Below are positions 1 to 7,885 of a stretch of DNA of 64,000 bases, piece by piece. Source of the stretch: Burkholderiaceae bacterium (lineage in GTDB: Bacteria; Pseudomonadota; Gammaproteobacteria; Burkholderiales; Burkholderiaceae_C). The position numbers and the translations under genes were made by a program. Within the stretch, counting starts at the first letter, position 1; every line of letters begins with the position of its first letter. The DNA is taken from the NCBI GenBank assembly GCA_919902775.1, contig CAKKRJ010000010.1, positions 1-64,000 of the forward strand, read 5' to 3'. A model generated the notes under the pieces. The model saw only the letters and a list, made by a program, of their open reading frames with translations, had not been told where the DNA came from and ran no database searches.

Positions 1-59
1 GGTAGAGCGCCGGACTGTTAATCCGTAGGTCCCTGGTTCGAGCCCAGGTCGAGGAGCCA
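1..59 (+). tRNA. tRNA-Asn(GTT), 5' end cut by window
   Basis: The anticodon loop reads CTGTTAA inside a CGGA/TCCG stem. It is followed by a canonical T-arm (CCTGG-TTCGAGC-CCAGG) and the acceptor 3' strand TCGAGGA with discriminator G and an encoded CCA at 57-59. The anticodon GTT makes it tRNA-Asn. Only the first bases (acceptor 5' strand and part of the D-arm) lie outside the window. Another copy may precede it, because tRNA-Asn genes are often tandem; that cannot be seen here. Confidence 0.95.
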
Positions 60-66
60 AAAAGAC

Positions 67-98
67 AAGCCTCTGCATTCACGTGCAGAGGCTTTTTC
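67..98. terminator. Bidirectional intrinsic terminator (tRNA-Asn / DUF4395)
   Basis: An 11-bp perfect stem (AAGCCTCTGCA at 67-77 with TGCAGAGGCTT at 84-94), a 6-nt loop and a T-run on the plus strand. It lies just after tRNA-Asn and about 75 bp after the minus-strand DUF4395 stop, with A residues on its left side, so it can serve both converging units. Confidence 0.85.
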
Positions 99-172
99 TT
101 TGGTGTTTTAACGCGCGAAAACGTGCATCACTGCATCGCGCTGGTCTGCGCCCTGAGAGCGCTTGCACCGCA

Positions 173-895
173 TCAACGCGGTTGACCAAAATCGAGGTTG
201 TTGCAGGCCTCGCACTCTTCTTTGAAGACACCCAGTTTCACCAGCAACGCGTGGACTTCGCAGCCCAGGCAATAACCCAGCACCGCTTCCAGCCACATGA
301 AGCCCAGGCACACCCAGACCATCACCAAAGGCAACCAGCGTGGCAAATATTGTTCGGTGGTGGGCAACATCTCGTTTCGGAAAATGAAGTTGACGGCCGC
401 TGCCAATTTTTCCGGGTGAAAAAACGCCAAGCACACGCTGATCATCGACGCACCAATGGTCCAGGCAAATCTTTTGGGAGCCAAAGGTTTCCACACAGGC
501 CGCGCACGCCGGGCCAGCAGCGTGGACAGCCAGATGGTGGGGGACAAGTAAGAGGTTTTCACGCTCATGCCGGCGAGCATTTCAAACAAGGCATAAAACA
601 GCAACCAAGTTTGCACCGTGTAGTCATAGGTTCGGCGCACGGCTTCCACCATGTAAAGAATGCGGTTATCAAAGTCGAGTTCAAACGTGTCTTTGATCAC
701 TTCACCGGTCACGATCCAGCGACTGCCAAACACGATGTCCCACAAAGTGAACGCCATGAAAATCGGTATGGCCAGCATGATGCCGGCGCGGATGCGAACC
801 GCGGTGTCGTTGATGAATGGCGTGACATCGTCACGGCTTCTGAACCAGAGCAACGCCACGGAATGTCCAGAGGCCAAACTGTTGGAATCAGCCAT
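173..895 (-). CDS. DUF4395-family membrane protein at the end of the sox run
   Basis: 240 residues with about four hydrophobic segments, including IMLAIPIFMAFTLWDIVFG near residues 40-58 and LPLVMVWVCLGFMWLEAVLG near 190-210. The latter is followed by a C-x-G-C motif (CLGCEVHALL) typical of DUF4395 proteins, which often sit beside thiol, thiosulfate or thioredoxin genes. The start at 895 is preferred over an upstream ATG because AGGGAG is correctly spaced before it. It follows soxB by about 70 bp on the same strand. The paired cysteines suggest a thiol- or sulfur-handling membrane role, but this is inference; the family has no settled biochemical function. Confidence 0.7.
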   Translation of the reverse strand: MADSNSLASGHSVALLWFRSRDDVTPFINDTAVRIRAGIMLAIPIFMAFTLWDIVFGSRWIVTGEVIKDTFELDFDNRILYMVEAVRRTYDYTVQTWLLFYALFEMLAGMSVKTSYLSPTIWLSTLLARRARPVWKPLAPKRFAWTIGASMISVCLAFFHPEKLAAAVNFIFRNEMLPTTEQYLPRWLPLVMVWVCLGFMWLEAVLGYCLGCEVHALLVKLGVFKEECEACNNLDFGQPR

Positions 896-966
896 GTGTC
901 TCCCTTTCACTTCAAAAATCAAAACGCTTCTTTTTCAGCCTCAAGATACGCCAACCCGTGTGCGGG

Positions 967-2703
967 TCAAGCCGCATAACCCTGATTGGGCAAACCGCCC
1001 GTGATTTTGGGTGCATTGAGCTTGCGGGGTTTGACGCGGCCACCGGGCTGCGTCTTGAGCCAGGTCTCGACCACTTCCCACACGGGCTTGTTGCCTTGCG
1101 TGCGGGCCTCTTCGGCCACAGGCGCCCAACCGGCCACTTTGTACTTTTTGCCCGCCTCGATCAGTTGGCCATTCAGGCGCATGTCACCGATGCGTGACCC
1201 CATCTTGCCCAAGGGGTTGCAGCTGTAGTTCAAACCACCCACGCGCACCATGTCACCCCCTTGCTGGTAGTACGGGTCGGGGTTGAACAGGTTGTCACAC
1301 ACGTCTTCCAGAACCGTCTTGATGGTCTCGCCCGTCATCTCGGTCACCGTGGCATAAGAGTACGTGGTGGCCGTCATGTCCAGCAACCATTCGCGGGTGA
1401 TGGCCTGGCCCGGCAACAAGGAGGTGCCCCAGCGGAATCCTGGCGAGAAGGCGATTTCTGCGCCCTGCACATCCAACAAGGCATCGACCAGCAACTGATC
1501 GCCTGTGCCGTTGAAGTTGCCTCGGCGGTAGAGCAAACCTTCCGAGATGCCCAGCTTCTCGGACAGCTTGGCTTCGTAAGGTGCGCGGATCTTGGTGATC
1601 AAGGCGTCCATGTCCTTGTCAGCGGGCAACATGTTCGAGAACACGGGCAGCAGTTTGTAGCGGAAATCGCTGACTTTTTTGTCTTTGACATCAAAGTCGA
1701 GCACCCCCAGAAACTTGCCGTTGGAGCCTGCATTGGTGACGATGGTCTTGCCCCCCTTGTTGGACACCAGCGTCGCCACCGGCATGCCATCGTGCGTGTG
1801 ACCGCCCATGATGGCGTCGATACCGCTCACGCGGCTGGCCATCTTCAGGTCCACATCCATCCCGTTGTGGCTGAGGACGACGACCACCTGCGCACCTTTG
1901 CCGCGTGCTTCGTCCACCATCTTTTGCATGTTGTCGTCCTGGATGCCAAAGGCCCAGTCGGCCACCATGTAACGGGGGTTGGCAATCGGGGTGTAGGGGA
2001 AAGCCTGACCGATGATGGCGCAAGGCACGCCATTGATTTCGCGGATCACATAGGGCTTGAACACCGGGTCACCAAAATCATTGGTCTTGACGTTCTGCGC
2101 CACAAAATCGACCTTGCCAGCGAAATCCTTCTCCACGATTTCCTTGACACGCTCCATGCCCAGGGTGAATTCCCAATGCCCCGTCATCACGTCCACACCC
2201 AGCAATTTGCAAGCATCCACCATGTCTTGACCGTTGGTCCACAAGCAGGTGCCCGAGCCTTGCCAAGTGTCACCCCCGTCCAGCAGCAATGCACCGGGAC
2301 GACTGGCTTTCATGCGCTTGACCAAGGTGGCCAGGTGGGCAAAGCCGCCGACCTTGCCATAACGCTTGGCCGCCTTTTCATAGTCCAAAGACGTCAAGGC
2401 ATGCGCCTCGGCGGTGCCGGGACGGATCTTGGCCACATGGAGCAAGTGCTCCCCCACCAAGTGCGGCAGATGGCCCTGCATGGAACCAATGCCCATGTTG
2501 ATGCTGGGTTCACGGAAATAAACCGGCTTGAGCTGCGCGTGGCAATCGGTCATGTGCAAAAAAGACACATTGCCGAATTTGGGAATGTCATACAGGCCAT
2601 TGGCCGCAGTCGCCGCACTGGCTTCTGAAAATCGGCCCATGCTCATGCCGGCCATGGTGCCAGCGCCCATCACTTGGATAAATTCACGTTTGGTCAGATT
2701 CAT
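967..2703 (-). CDS. soxB: Thiosulfohydrolase SoxB
   Basis: SoxB hydrolyses sulfate from the S-thiosulfonate on the SoxY carrier in the periplasm. The 578-residue protein opens with a Tat-type signal (TKREFIQVMGAG) and has the metallophosphoesterase motifs of the 5'-nucleotidase-related SoxB family: TDCHAQLKP near residue 52, GGDTWQGS near 143, TGHWEFT near 174 (the SoxB replacement for GNHE), LSHNGMD near 278 and GGHTHDGMP near 300. These supply the di-manganese site. Length is normal for SoxB. A GTG start 12 bp upstream (2715) is possible, but the ATG gives the usual MNLTKREF beginning. It is the last sox gene of the run and is separated from soxX by a terminator hairpin. Confidence 0.96.
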   Translation of the reverse strand: MNLTKREFIQVMGAGTMAGMSMGRFSEASAATAANGLYDIPKFGNVSFLHMTDCHAQLKPVYFREPSINMGIGSMQGHLPHLVGEHLLHVAKIRPGTAEAHALTSLDYEKAAKRYGKVGGFAHLATLVKRMKASRPGALLLDGGDTWQGSGTCLWTNGQDMVDACKLLGVDVMTGHWEFTLGMERVKEIVEKDFAGKVDFVAQNVKTNDFGDPVFKPYVIREINGVPCAIIGQAFPYTPIANPRYMVADWAFGIQDDNMQKMVDEARGKGAQVVVVLSHNGMDVDLKMASRVSGIDAIMGGHTHDGMPVATLVSNKGGKTIVTNAGSNGKFLGVLDFDVKDKKVSDFRYKLLPVFSNMLPADKDMDALITKIRAPYEAKLSEKLGISEGLLYRRGNFNGTGDQLLVDALLDVQGAEIAFSPGFRWGTSLLPGQAITREWLLDMTATTYSYATVTEMTGETIKTVLEDVCDNLFNPDPYYQQGGDMVRVGGLNYSCNPLGKMGSRIGDMRLNGQLIEAGKKYKVAGWAPVAEEARTQGNKPVWEVVETWLKTQPGGRVKPRKLNAPKITGGLPNQGYAA

Positions 2704-2734
2704 ATTTGCGTTCACTGATGTATTGACGGCAAAA

Positions 2735-2755
2735 AAACCCGGTCAAGCCGGGTTT
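2735..2755 (-). terminator. Intrinsic terminator between soxX and soxB
   Basis: Stem AAACCCGG / CCGGGTTT with a 5-nt loop. On the minus strand it is followed by a run of U. It lies 9 bp after the soxX stop and about 30 bp before the soxB start, so some soxX transcripts should end here and soxB expression depends on read-through or a local promoter. Confidence 0.75.
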
Positions 2756-2763
2756 CAAAAAAG

Positions 2764-3420
2764 TCACTGGTTGACTGGCGACTTGGGGTCGAGCAACAAG
2801 CCGACGAGGTGGCGAACTTGCGTCTCGTTCAAGATGCCCATATGCCCCGCGCGAGGCATGTTGGAGCAGGCGTTGTACGCCTTGGAATTCCAAATTTTCC
2901 CCCAGGTGTACGTCACGATGGCTTGGCTTGCCGGGCTCTTGGGGTCTGTGACGCCGCGGATCTTGCCGTAGTTGTACAAACTGGGGCCAATGGTGCCAAA
3001 AGAAATTTCCTCTTTGCTGATCTGGTGGCAGTTGTAGCAGTTGCCGCCGTTGGCACTGCCCTCTTTGTCCGTCCAGGTCAGGCCACGGCCACTTTGCGCG
3101 ATTTTTTCGCCCTCTTTCCAGTCACCGATGAATTGGCCATTGGATGGCCATTTGATCGCTTTCAAGTTCATCTCTTCGATGGCTTTGGCCGTCTTCTCGT
3201 TCAGCGGTTGGCCTGCCACATCGGCAGCACTGCAGGCACGGTTGGTTTCGTCTGTTGCCGTGATGCGGTCCACTTTCACAGCACCCTGATCACGGAACGA
3301 TGCCTTGACAACGGCATCGGTCAATTGATTCAGTTCAGCCACCGAAGGCACGGAAGCACAGCCGACAGCGGCCAGGGCCACCGCCAAAGAGGCCCAAGCG
3401 ATTTGCGTGTTCTTTTTCAT
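2764..3420 (-). CDS. soxX: Cytochrome c SoxX, haem subunit of SoxAX
   Basis: SoxX forms the SoxAX complex, which oxidatively couples thiosulfate to the SoxY cysteine and passes electrons to a cytochrome c. The 218-residue protein has an N-terminal export sequence that may end in a lipobox-like AVGC (C21), one haem site CYNCH at 128-132, and a C-terminal NMPRAG segment whose Met188 is the expected distal ligand. The longer form with about 90 residues before the haem motif is known from several beta- and gammaproteobacterial SoxX proteins. The start at 3420 is fixed by GAGGAG upstream. It follows soxA by 17 bp. Confidence 0.95.
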   Translation of the reverse strand: MKKNTQIAWASLAVALAAVGCASVPSVAELNQLTDAVVKASFRDQGAVKVDRITATDETNRACSAADVAGQPLNEKTAKAIEEMNLKAIKWPSNGQFIGDWKEGEKIAQSGRGLTWTDKEGSANGGNCYNCHQISKEEISFGTIGPSLYNYGKIRGVTDPKSPASQAIVTYTWGKIWNSKAYNACSNMPRAGHMGILNETQVRHLVGLLLDPKSPVNQ

Positions 3421-3437
3421 GGTGTGTCTCCTCGGAT

Positions 3438-4241
3438 TCAACGCTTGATTGCAGGGGCGATGGATTTGGCACCCTTGCTGTTCACGCCCAGGTAAACCCC
3501 CAGCGCAATGGTGGCATCGCTGGCAAAACCAGGATAGGGAAAGCGCTGCTGGCGGTAGCAATCGTTCAAACGTTGCTGCATGCCCCACATTTGTCCGTTG
3601 GAAACACGGTAAGCAGGCCATGCGGCAAATCCAATGCCATCACCCGGATTTTTGGTCAGGTTGGGCAGATCCTGCAAACGGATGCGCTTACCATCTTCAC
3701 CGTGACAAGATGCGCAAGAGAAATCGTGCGGACCACCGCGTTGGAAGAACAACCGTTTGCCCACTTCGTAAAAATTCTTTTCAGTGGCATGGGCCTGCGA
3801 CAGATTGAATTTCATGTCCTTGGACTCGGCGGAAATCCAGGCGGCCAAAGCGGTCACATTGTTTTGCTCGCCCTTGCCGAAAGGCGTTTTGGCGATCTCT
3901 GCGACATTGAAACCCTGCAAAGTTTCCATGCAAGTCAGCAAACGGGATTCGAGGTCTTGCACCCGCTGGGTGTCGGAAAAATAGCGCGGCAATTCGACAA
4001 AAACACCTTTCACAACACCAGGACCCTTGCCCAAATCGCATTTTTCAAGCGTGGCATTTTTGGGCCCCCTCGCCTTTTTCCAGAGGTCTTCGCCCTTGGC
4101 TTCAAACAGTTCGGCGGGGTTGCCGTCTTGCAACATGGCACGGTATTCGTCAATGCCTTGGCTGGCCGTTTTTTGCGCCAGTGCAGGCAGGGTGCACAGC
4201 GCGAAAGCCGCTGCTGCGCAAAGGGTCGATGCTGTTTTCAT
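3438..4241 (-). CDS. soxA: Sulfur-oxidation protein SoxA, monohaem type
   Basis: SoxA is the catalytic subunit of L-cysteine S-thiosulfotransferase SoxAX. The 267-residue precursor has a Sec signal cleaved near ALAQ (residue 23). Only one haem motif is present, CASCH at 176-180; where dihaem SoxA carries a second haem there are lone cysteines at 68 and 104 that could form the structural disulfide of the Starkeya-type monohaem protein. Cys228 in RLNDCYRQQRFPYPG is the conserved cysteine-persulfide haem ligand. The start at 4241 has GAGGTG before it. It forms a tight pair with soxX and is separated from soxZ by a terminator hairpin. Confidence 0.95.
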   Translation of the reverse strand: MKTASTLCAAAAFALCTLPALAQKTASQGIDEYRAMLQDGNPAELFEAKGEDLWKKARGPKNATLEKCDLGKGPGVVKGVFVELPRYFSDTQRVQDLESRLLTCMETLQGFNVAEIAKTPFGKGEQNNVTALAAWISAESKDMKFNLSQAHATEKNFYEVGKRLFFQRGGPHDFSCASCHGEDGKRIRLQDLPNLTKNPGDGIGFAAWPAYRVSNGQMWGMQQRLNDCYRQQRFPYPGFASDATIALGVYLGVNSKGAKSIAPAIKR

Positions 4242-4275
4242 TGTCACCTCTGTTGGTATTCTTGAAACGAAAAAA

Positions 4276-4300
4276 GGGTGAAGCCCAAAAAACTTCACCC
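4276..4300 (-). terminator. Intrinsic terminator between soxZ and soxA
   Basis: Stem GGGTGAAG (4276-4283) with CTTCACCC (4293-4300). On the minus strand a six-base U run follows immediately. It lies between the soxZ stop (4321) and the soxA start (4241) and should lower transcription into soxAX and soxB relative to soxCDYZ. Confidence 0.75.
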
Positions 4301-4320
4301 CTTGAAGCACGCCAATGCTA

Positions 4321-4632
4321 TCAAGACACCGTCGCCTCGTCTGTGCGGGTATCGCCCTTGTTGTCTTTCCAGGTCACGGCGACTTTGTCACCAGACTTGG
4401 CACCCTTGATGGCGAACTGCATAAAGGGGTTCTTCGACACGGCCGGGCCCCACTCGGCGGACAGCACGGGCTTGCCGTTCAAAGTGGCGGTGACTTCCTG
4501 GATGAACCAGGCTGGAACCAGTTTGCCAGCTGCGTCTTTGCGCTGACCGGACTCCATCTCGTGGCTCATGAGAACACGGACGGTGGCTTTGCCGCCTGAG
4601 GCTTGGGCACGAATGCGCATGGGATCTGCCAT
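4321..4632 (-). CDS. soxZ: SoxZ, partner of the SoxY sulfur carrier
   Basis: 103 residues with the SoxZ immunoglobulin-like fold signature: MRIRA near the start, LMSHEMESGQRKD in the middle, WFIQEVTATLNG, and FAIKGAKSGDKVAVTWKDNKG at the end. SoxZ has no signal peptide and is exported with SoxY as the SoxYZ heterodimer that carries thiosulfate-derived sulfur in the periplasm. GGAG precedes the ATG. It lies 48 bp after soxY. Confidence 0.96.
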   Translation of the reverse strand: MADPMRIRAQASGGKATVRVLMSHEMESGQRKDAAGKLVPAWFIQEVTATLNGKPVLSAEWGPAVSKNPFMQFAIKGAKSGDKVAVTWKDNKGDTRTDEATVS

Positions 4633-4680
4633 TTTTTTCTCCTAATCTTTCAGTGGTTCTGTAGCAAAGCAGTCGGGCGA

Positions 4681-5136
4681 TTAACCGCCGCAACCACCCA
4701 AAGTGACTTTGACTTCTTTCTTGGCGAAGAGCGCCTTGCCATCGGCCATGATGGCCACAGCATAAACGTCCGACGACTGCCCCATCTTGGCACGGGTTGC
4801 AAAGTTGGCTTCAACCGCATCGCTGACATGGAACATTGCCACCAGAGCGGCCGGGTTCTTTTCAACCAGGATCAGCAACTGCTTGACACCGGCCAAAGAA
4901 GTGCTGGCACCCAATGGCACCACGGCACCGTTTTCAGCGATGTCCGGACCAGTGATGGTCACGTCCTTGCTCTCTGCCAAGCTGGCTGCACCATAGGCCT
5001 TGGCTGCATCTTGCACCGATTTGGCATCGAAGCCGGCCTTGTTGAACGCGGCCTGAGCGAACTGGGGAAAGCCAGCCGTGGCCAGCAAGCCAGCCACCAC
5101 AGCGCTTTGCTTGAGTGTCTCGCGACGAGTTTGCAT
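4681..5136 (-). CDS. soxY: Sulfur carrier SoxY
   Basis: SoxY covalently holds intermediates on a C-terminal cysteine. The 151-residue precursor begins with a twin-arginine type signal (TRRETLKQSAVVAGLL) and ends in GGCGG, the mobile arm whose Cys149 carries sulfur. The body VTITGPDIAENGAVVPL and the segment around MFHVSDAVEANFATRAKMG are typical. AAGGAG precedes the ATG at good distance. It is placed between soxD and soxZ. Confidence 0.96.
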   Translation of the reverse strand: MQTRRETLKQSAVVAGLLATAGFPQFAQAAFNKAGFDAKSVQDAAKAYGAASLAESKDVTITGPDIAENGAVVPLGASTSLAGVKQLLILVEKNPAALVAMFHVSDAVEANFATRAKMGQSSDVYAVAIMADGKALFAKKEVKVTLGGCGG

Positions 5137-5205
5137 CTGAAATCTCCTTGATGATTGAATGATGCTAAAGAAATTGGTTCAACCGTGCCACGGGGTTATC
5201 CCGTC

Positions 5206-6285
5206 TCACTTGCTGGCCCCCTTGGAAATCCATTCGGCGATTTTCTGGGCGTCTGCACTGGGCAGCGTCTGTGGCGGCATGGGGATCGGACCCCAGACAC
5301 CAGAACCACCGGCCTTGATTTTGCCAGCCAAATAGTCCACTTTCCCGGCGTACTTTTTGGCAACTTCGTTGAAGCCGGGGCCCACAATTTTCTTGTCAAC
5401 CCCATGGCAAGCTGTGCAACTGTGTTTGTTCAGCAGCGCCATCGCCGCTTTGCCCTCTGAATTTTCTGCTTTGGCCGCCACCGCGGTGGCGGCAGGTACC
5501 GCAGAAACAGGCGTTCCCGCTTTGGGTTCTGGTTTGGTGGTATCGGCGCCACGCTGTTGACCAACCAAGCGATTTTGCTCTGCCAGATTACCATGTGCAT
5601 TGCGTGCAAAGTCAGGCAAGAACGAGGCCACTTTGGCCTCTGGCTTGCAGTCATTCATGCAAATCTTGTTGTCGGTATCGGGTTTTTTGGCACCGCCAAA
5701 CTCGTTGCCGGGCCACATTGCATGCTGGGTTTGCATGCCATTGCGGTTGGGCATGCGGTTTTGCACCTCCGCGATGTTTTTATCCGACAACGTGAAGTTT
5801 TCAGGCACCACGTTGGCCAGGTTCAACAAAAACGCCGTCACACCGTACACCTCATCAGGCGTCAAGGTCTTGGGATTGGTCCAGGGCATGGCCCGGTTGA
5901 TGTAGTCCCACAAGGTGGAAACGGTTGCCACTTTCATGATGGTGGTGCGGCCAGGATAGTCCGTGCGCGACAAATTGGCGACACGACCGGTCTTGATGTC
6001 CTCTGCCGAGGTGCCTCCGATCAACGGGCTGAACACTTCATTGGACTCACCGAACACACCATGGCAGTGGGCGCACTTGGCCTCCCACACATCCTGGCCA
6101 CTGGCGACCGAACCCGATCCTGCAGGCAAGCCTTTGAAGTCAGGACGGACATCAATGTCCCATTTGGCCACTTCCTTGGGCGTCGCATCACGACCCACAC
6201 CCGGGTACTTGGAAGCCTGTGCAGAAGCCAGGCTGGCCACAGCCAACAAAGCTGCCGTCAAAACGGCGTTACGAAACCTGGACAT
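5206..6285 (-). CDS. soxD: SoxD, dihaem cytochrome c of sulfane dehydrogenase
   Basis: SoxD accepts electrons from the molybdenum subunit SoxC while SoxCD oxidises the sulfane sulfur still bound to SoxY. The 359-residue precursor has a signal peptide ending near ASAQ, haem motif CAHCH at 71-75, and a second cytochrome domain with CTACH at 290-294 joined by an Ala/Pro-rich linker (about residues 245-275). The last 70 residues closely resemble the separate small cytochrome encoded at 10338-10646. The start has GAGGTG and overlaps the soxC stop by 17 bp, which implies translational coupling. Confidence 0.94.
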   Translation of the reverse strand: MSRFRNAVLTAALLAVASLASAQASKYPGVGRDATPKEVAKWDIDVRPDFKGLPAGSGSVASGQDVWEAKCAHCHGVFGESNEVFSPLIGGTSAEDIKTGRVANLSRTDYPGRTTIMKVATVSTLWDYINRAMPWTNPKTLTPDEVYGVTAFLLNLANVVPENFTLSDKNIAEVQNRMPNRNGMQTQHAMWPGNEFGGAKKPDTDNKICMNDCKPEAKVASFLPDFARNAHGNLAEQNRLVGQQRGADTTKPEPKAGTPVSAVPAATAVAAKAENSEGKAAMALLNKHSCTACHGVDKKIVGPGFNEVAKKYAGKVDYLAGKIKAGGSGVWGPIPMPPQTLPSADAQKIAEWISKGASK

Positions 6286-7633
6286 TTTTCACCTCACCGT
6301 TTTCCTGAACCAACCACGACTGGATGGCGTTGTTGTGGTAAATCGAGCGTGTTCCGCGCACACCGCGCAATTGTTGGTAGGTCGGCTGCACATGTCCTGT
6401 TTCGTCCTGTGCGCGACTTTGGATGATGGCGGGCTTGCCATCCCAGATCCAGTTGAGGTTGAAACGTGTCAGCGCCTTGGACAGCACGGGCGTTTCCAGG
6501 CGTGCTTGACGCCAGTTGCGGCCGCCATCGGTGGAGACATCGACACGCTTGATCTTGCCTTTGCCCGACCATGCCAAACCCGTGATGTTGTAAAAGCCTT
6601 TGTCCAGCAACACCTGACCGCCCGAAGGCGTCGTCACAACGCTCTTGACTTCCTGGATGTTGGTGTACTGGCGGTGCAGGCCACCGGGCTGCAGGTCAAT
6701 GTAGTGAACGGCCTCGTCTTTGGCCGCATAAGGTTTGTCACCCACTTCAATGCGGCGCAGGTACTTGACCCAACTCACGCCTTGCACACCCGGCACAATC
6801 AAACGCAAGGGGTAACCGTTTTCTGGACGCAACATTTCACCGTTCTGACCATACGCCACCAGCACCTCACCCGAAGTGATCAAGCTCATGGGGATGGTGC
6901 GGGTCATGGCAGAGCCGTCGCCGCCTTCAGCCAGCACAAACTTGCCATTCTTCAAATCAGCGCCCGCCAGTTCGAGCAAGGTGATCAAGGGCACACCCGT
7001 GAACTCGCTGCACGACAACATGCCGTGCGTGTATTGCACGGTGGGCACGGCCACATTGCCCCAATCGACCGCGGTGTTGGCACCACATTCAATGAAGTGA
7101 AAGCGCGACACCGATGGCAAACGCATGATCTCGTCCACGGTGAACACCATGTTCTTTTGCACCATGCCATTGATCATGAAACGGTGCTTGGACGGGTCAA
7201 TGTCCCACCACCCCTGGTGGTGACGCTCGAAGTGCAAACCGCTGGGCGTGACGATACCGAACAAGGACTGCAGTGGCGCGAACGACACGGACGCTTGCGT
7301 GGTTTGCGTCAAGCCAGGGCTTTGACGTCGCTGCAAGTTCGCTTCGTACTTGGACGGTTTGCCATAGCCCTCAACGGCCACACCTTGACCCAAGCCCGTG
7401 GCATGCTCGGGCAGATTCAAAATATGGGGATCACCACCCTCGGTGGGCACCGGATTGCCCTGGGCCATGGCCATGGGCGCAGCAGCACCGGCGGCCGCTG
7501 CAGCAAATGCGTGGCGAATGAAATCACGACGGCCTTTTTTGCCTTCGGCAAAGACCTCTTTGATCCCACCTTGTGTCAGGAAGTTTTCCGGTGCTTTTTG
7601 CACCCTCCCCGAGTTGATGTTGTCTTCTTTCAC
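6269..7633 (-). CDS. soxC: SoxC, molybdenum subunit of sulfane dehydrogenase
   Basis: A sulfite-oxidase-family protein. Together with SoxD it oxidises sulfane sulfur on SoxY to the sulfonate, giving complete thiosulfate oxidation without sulfur globules. The 454-residue precursor has a Tat motif GRRDFIRH (Arg35-Arg36), molybdopterin-binding segments, the likely Mo-ligand Cys183 in FHFIECGANTAVDW, and the C-terminal dimer domain (TGLAWSGKGKIKRVDVSTDGG). The start is a GTG with GAGGAG at ideal spacing. It is the first gene of the sox run, so the promoter lies in 7634-7885. The presence of soxCD argues for complete oxidation to sulfate. Confidence 0.95.
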   Translation of the reverse strand: MKEDNINSGRVQKAPENFLTQGGIKEVFAEGKKGRRDFIRHAFAAAAAGAAAPMAMAQGNPVPTEGGDPHILNLPEHATGLGQGVAVEGYGKPSKYEANLQRRQSPGLTQTTQASVSFAPLQSLFGIVTPSGLHFERHHQGWWDIDPSKHRFMINGMVQKNMVFTVDEIMRLPSVSRFHFIECGANTAVDWGNVAVPTVQYTHGMLSCSEFTGVPLITLLELAGADLKNGKFVLAEGGDGSAMTRTIPMSLITSGEVLVAYGQNGEMLRPENGYPLRLIVPGVQGVSWVKYLRRIEVGDKPYAAKDEAVHYIDLQPGGLHRQYTNIQEVKSVVTTPSGGQVLLDKGFYNITGLAWSGKGKIKRVDVSTDGGRNWRQARLETPVLSKALTRFNLNWIWDGKPAIIQSRAQDETGHVQPTYQQLRGVRGTRSIYHNNAIQSWLVQENGEVKNVQVS

Positions 7634-7771
7634 ACGAACTCCTCATTTTGAGTTGTCAATTCACGACCGCGACGATGTCGATTTGCGAAAACACAGCACG
7701 GCAAATTGCTTTGCCGACCCGTCGAAAACCTCGTCGATCTCATCCCCTATGCGCCGCCTGCCATCAAGTTA

Positions 7772-7795
7772 ATATATTCGAATTTACGAATATAT
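7772..7795. promoter_or_regulatory. Palindrome upstream of soxC, candidate ArsR-type operator
   Basis: ATATATTCG and CGAATATAT form a perfect 9-bp inverted repeat with a 6-bp spacer, about 140 bp upstream of the soxC start in strikingly A+T-rich surroundings. The ATTC...GAAT core and spacing fit operators of SqrR/BigR/SoxR-type ArsR repressors. One such protein is encoded at 17133-17465. The assignment is inference from motif type and gene context. Confidence 0.6.
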
Positions 7796-7840
7796 ACGAT
7801 AGATTATTAACCTGAATCAGGAATTACACCGACCAACGGA

Positions 7841-7866
7841 TCTGATCGGGACAAACCCCGATCAGA
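7841..7866 (-). terminator. Hairpin after the FadL-type porin gene
   Basis: TCTGATCGGG and CCCGATCAGA form a perfect 10-bp stem with a 6-nt loop, 20 bp after the porin stop. There is no strong U-run, so termination may be weak. It isolates the sox promoter region from upstream transcription. Confidence 0.55.
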
Positions 7867-7885
7867 CACGCAAACAAATGCAGGC

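Noticed and set aside
1261..2628. 455-residue plus-strand frame across soxB
   Set aside because: It is antisense to soxB, has no motif or ribosome-binding site, and is rich in His and Gln as expected for a shadow frame in G+C-rich DNA.
2764..3621. SoxX with a 67-residue N-terminal extension
   Set aside because: The ATG at 3420 has a GAGGAG site and begins a proper export signal; the extension lies inside soxA in another frame.
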